From Metarhizium brunneum (Eukaryota; Ascomycota; Sordariomycetes; Hypocreales; Clavicipitaceae): 64,000 bases of DNA. The DNA is taken from contig NC_089427.1 in assembly GCF_013426205.1 (NCBI RefSeq), forward strand, positions 1,984,001-2,048,000, written 5' to 3'. The notes below the pieces were generated by a model that was not told the DNA's origin, did no database searches, and was given only the letters and a program-made list of their open reading frames with translations. A program made the translations under genes and the position numbers. Below are positions 62,383 through 64,000 of this stretch, piece after piece; the first letter of the stretch is position 1; every line of letters begins with the position of its first letter.

Positions 62383-64000
62383 CACCGCGTGTGACGACGT
62401 AAACAAATTACAGAGTCCGTTGGGTATGAATATACGGAGTAAGCGCCGTCGAAGACACTGGTGCGGAGTACGCTCGATTGGTTTTATTCGCTGCCATGCG
62501 CAGAGTCCTGCAAGCGCCCCGGGAACCCGACGACCGGTGATCTCGACAAATGTCTCAGCAGGCGAGTATGCAAGGCAGCCGAAATCTCGCAAGCTCACTG
62601 AAGGGTGAAGCGACTTGGTAAGGCCGCGACCACAAGTTGGATCAAATAAAGCTGCCAAACAACAACCAAGAAACTTTCGTCGGCTCCTTTCGTCTATAAC
62701 TGGCGACTGAGGGGATCATGCAACGCGGCGCGGTACATGGCTATTTATTCCCTTCTTTTGCACAAAACCAAAAGTCCGTACGGAGCTCGCGAGCAAGGGC
62801 AACTCATGCGTGGCCAAGGCCAAAGCCAAAGCCAATGCCGGCGGCCGGCCCTCTCCCTTGTTCCTGCCCACCTGGCAATCTAACAGGTACGGGGTACGGA
62901 GTTCTGAGGCGCTACTAATTTGTTAGCCGACCAGGTACTCCGTAATTAGCCGCCGGGGATTACCACCTTCTCCACTCCACGAACGTGGCTGTATATAAGA
63001 TGATACAGAGTACAAAACAAAAAAAACAGGAGTTGAGACAGCCACCCGGACGAGGGAGTCAAAATCCGGCCGACCAGTTCGGATCATTCTGAAGATCTTT
63101 CCATATGTAGAGCCTGGCATGATTTCTCCCGTAGCATGTAGCGTGGGGTCGGGTTTGGCCCAAAGTAAAGTTCCGTGTCCGGGCTGACCGGGCCGGGGCT
63201 GTCGTCTTCCGCCTCCGAGGTGCACGAGCGCTCCATGCGACTCAGTGCCACAACCCGCACTGTACGTATGTGTGTATGTAATTGCCCACGTATGTACTTT
63301 ATCAAGTAAAACATCTGCACATGGTACTCAATCATGCCCTGGTGTCCTGGCCCAGAACCCTGTGCAAAAATGTTCCCACTCTACTCCGTACATGTCACGA
63401 CTCCGTATCACTTACTAAGAGCCAATGAGACCCCGCCATCCTTCAACCATGGCCCCGCCCGCACTCTCCACGCTAACGACGTAAACGTACCCCGATTCGA
63501 ACCCCTCATTCGAGATCGACTCCTTTTCTCCGCCCGGCTTGGCATCATCACACAAGTCAGCGGGATAGTCTCGTCGTCACGCCCTTCAGCTCATACCTGT
63601 CAACAGGGGGTAAACAATGTTGGGTTCAGTCATCATATTATTCTTCGCTGCTAGCTTCACCCACTCTGCAATCATCCGCTGTCTCCGCTTCTCACTGTCT
63701 ACTATGGAATTACACCTGACAATCTATGACAAAGTGCCAACCGACTGACCCATACCCATGGTGATCGTAGTACCAAAATATTAAATGCCAAACGCCGAAT
63801 TATGTCCCTGTGTTCTTGAGTTCGTGAGTCCGCAATAAGCTCCCCTTTCCCTATAAAAACACCAAGATCCTGTCAAAGCAGTGACGCAACCCGACTGGAA
63901 TCAAAACACACCTGCAATGCGACGAGTTGGATCATGATATATAAAAAAACAAACGAAACAAGTAAACGAAAAGGAAAAAAAAAAGACGTCGGGGGAAAAC
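62383..64000. other. Right edge, P450 upstream DNA with a motif cluster
   Basis: No gene is supported. At least six copies of TACGGAGTA or its complement fall in about 1 kb (62433, 62463, 62894, 62935, 63382, 63400), the densest cluster in the window, in the P450 promoter and beyond. The minus frame 63335-63084 has no motif. The last 60 bp are A-rich. Confidence 0.5.

Noticed and set aside
63490..63512. GGTTCGAATC on the minus strand, tRNA T-loop-like
   Set aside because: The flanking bases do not pair into a T-stem and no other tRNA arm is present.

Overview
The window is nuclear DNA from a filamentous ascomycete (Pezizomycotina, most likely Sordariomycetes/Hypocreales). The evidence is short introns (about 48-100 nt) with GTRNGT donors, widely spaced monocistronic genes on both strands, fungal-only families (Zn2Cys6 regulator, DUF1765, Inp2/vezatin-type, DUF3435/FluG) and a giant leashin-type Woronin-body tether, which only septate ascomycetes have. 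The genus call is inference. No ribosomal or tRNA gene and no CRISPR array was recognised.

Layout. 0-5 kb is a gene-poor, accessory-looking stretch: an unknown 141-aa ORF, a doubtful two-exon ORF, an HNH-nuclease-family gene (2.24-3.50 kb, minus), a broken DUF3435 (FluG-domain, tyrosine-recombinase-like) relic (3.78-4.58 kb, minus) and a nearly pure A+T island (4.69-4.78 kb). 5.3-7.2 kb holds mitochondrial delta-1-pyrroline-5-carboxylate dehydrogenase (proline catabolism). 8.6-11.2 kb holds a PhoD-type metallophosphatase, and 12.25-13.93 kb an MFS transporter. 13.9-20.6 kb is a desert with only weak coding traces. 20.6-24.4 kb holds a DUF1765 protein, 25.5-26.2 kb a GFA/CENP-V-fold zinc protein, and 28.0-29.8 kb a Zn2Cys6 regulator interrupted by a one-base frameshift. 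32.3 kb has a 95-aa orphan, 33.6-34.6 kb PCNA, 35.4-37.7 kb an Inp2/vezatin-like myosin-binding protein, and 39.9-41.9 kb an unknown, probably mitochondrial, helical protein. 42.6-58.9 kb is one uninterrupted 16.3-kb ORF (5,442 aa) of the leashin/'involucrin repeat protein' kind, and 60.5-62.4 kb a microsomal cytochrome P450.

Genes working together. Most are unrelated housekeeping or single metabolic genes. The one suggestive grouping is Inp2-like plus leashin-like within 5 kb, with one gene between: both are predicted to position peroxisome-derived organelles (peroxisomes and Woronin bodies). The giant protein contains about 22 lysine-rich modules, each preceded by an acidic stretch with a single Phe or Trp. 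The early modules use Phe and the late ones Trp.

Exon boundaries were worked out by hand from splice signals and frame continuity. For the dehydrogenase, PhoD, MFS, PCNA, HNH, P450 and Inp2-like genes the splice models sum exactly to open frames.
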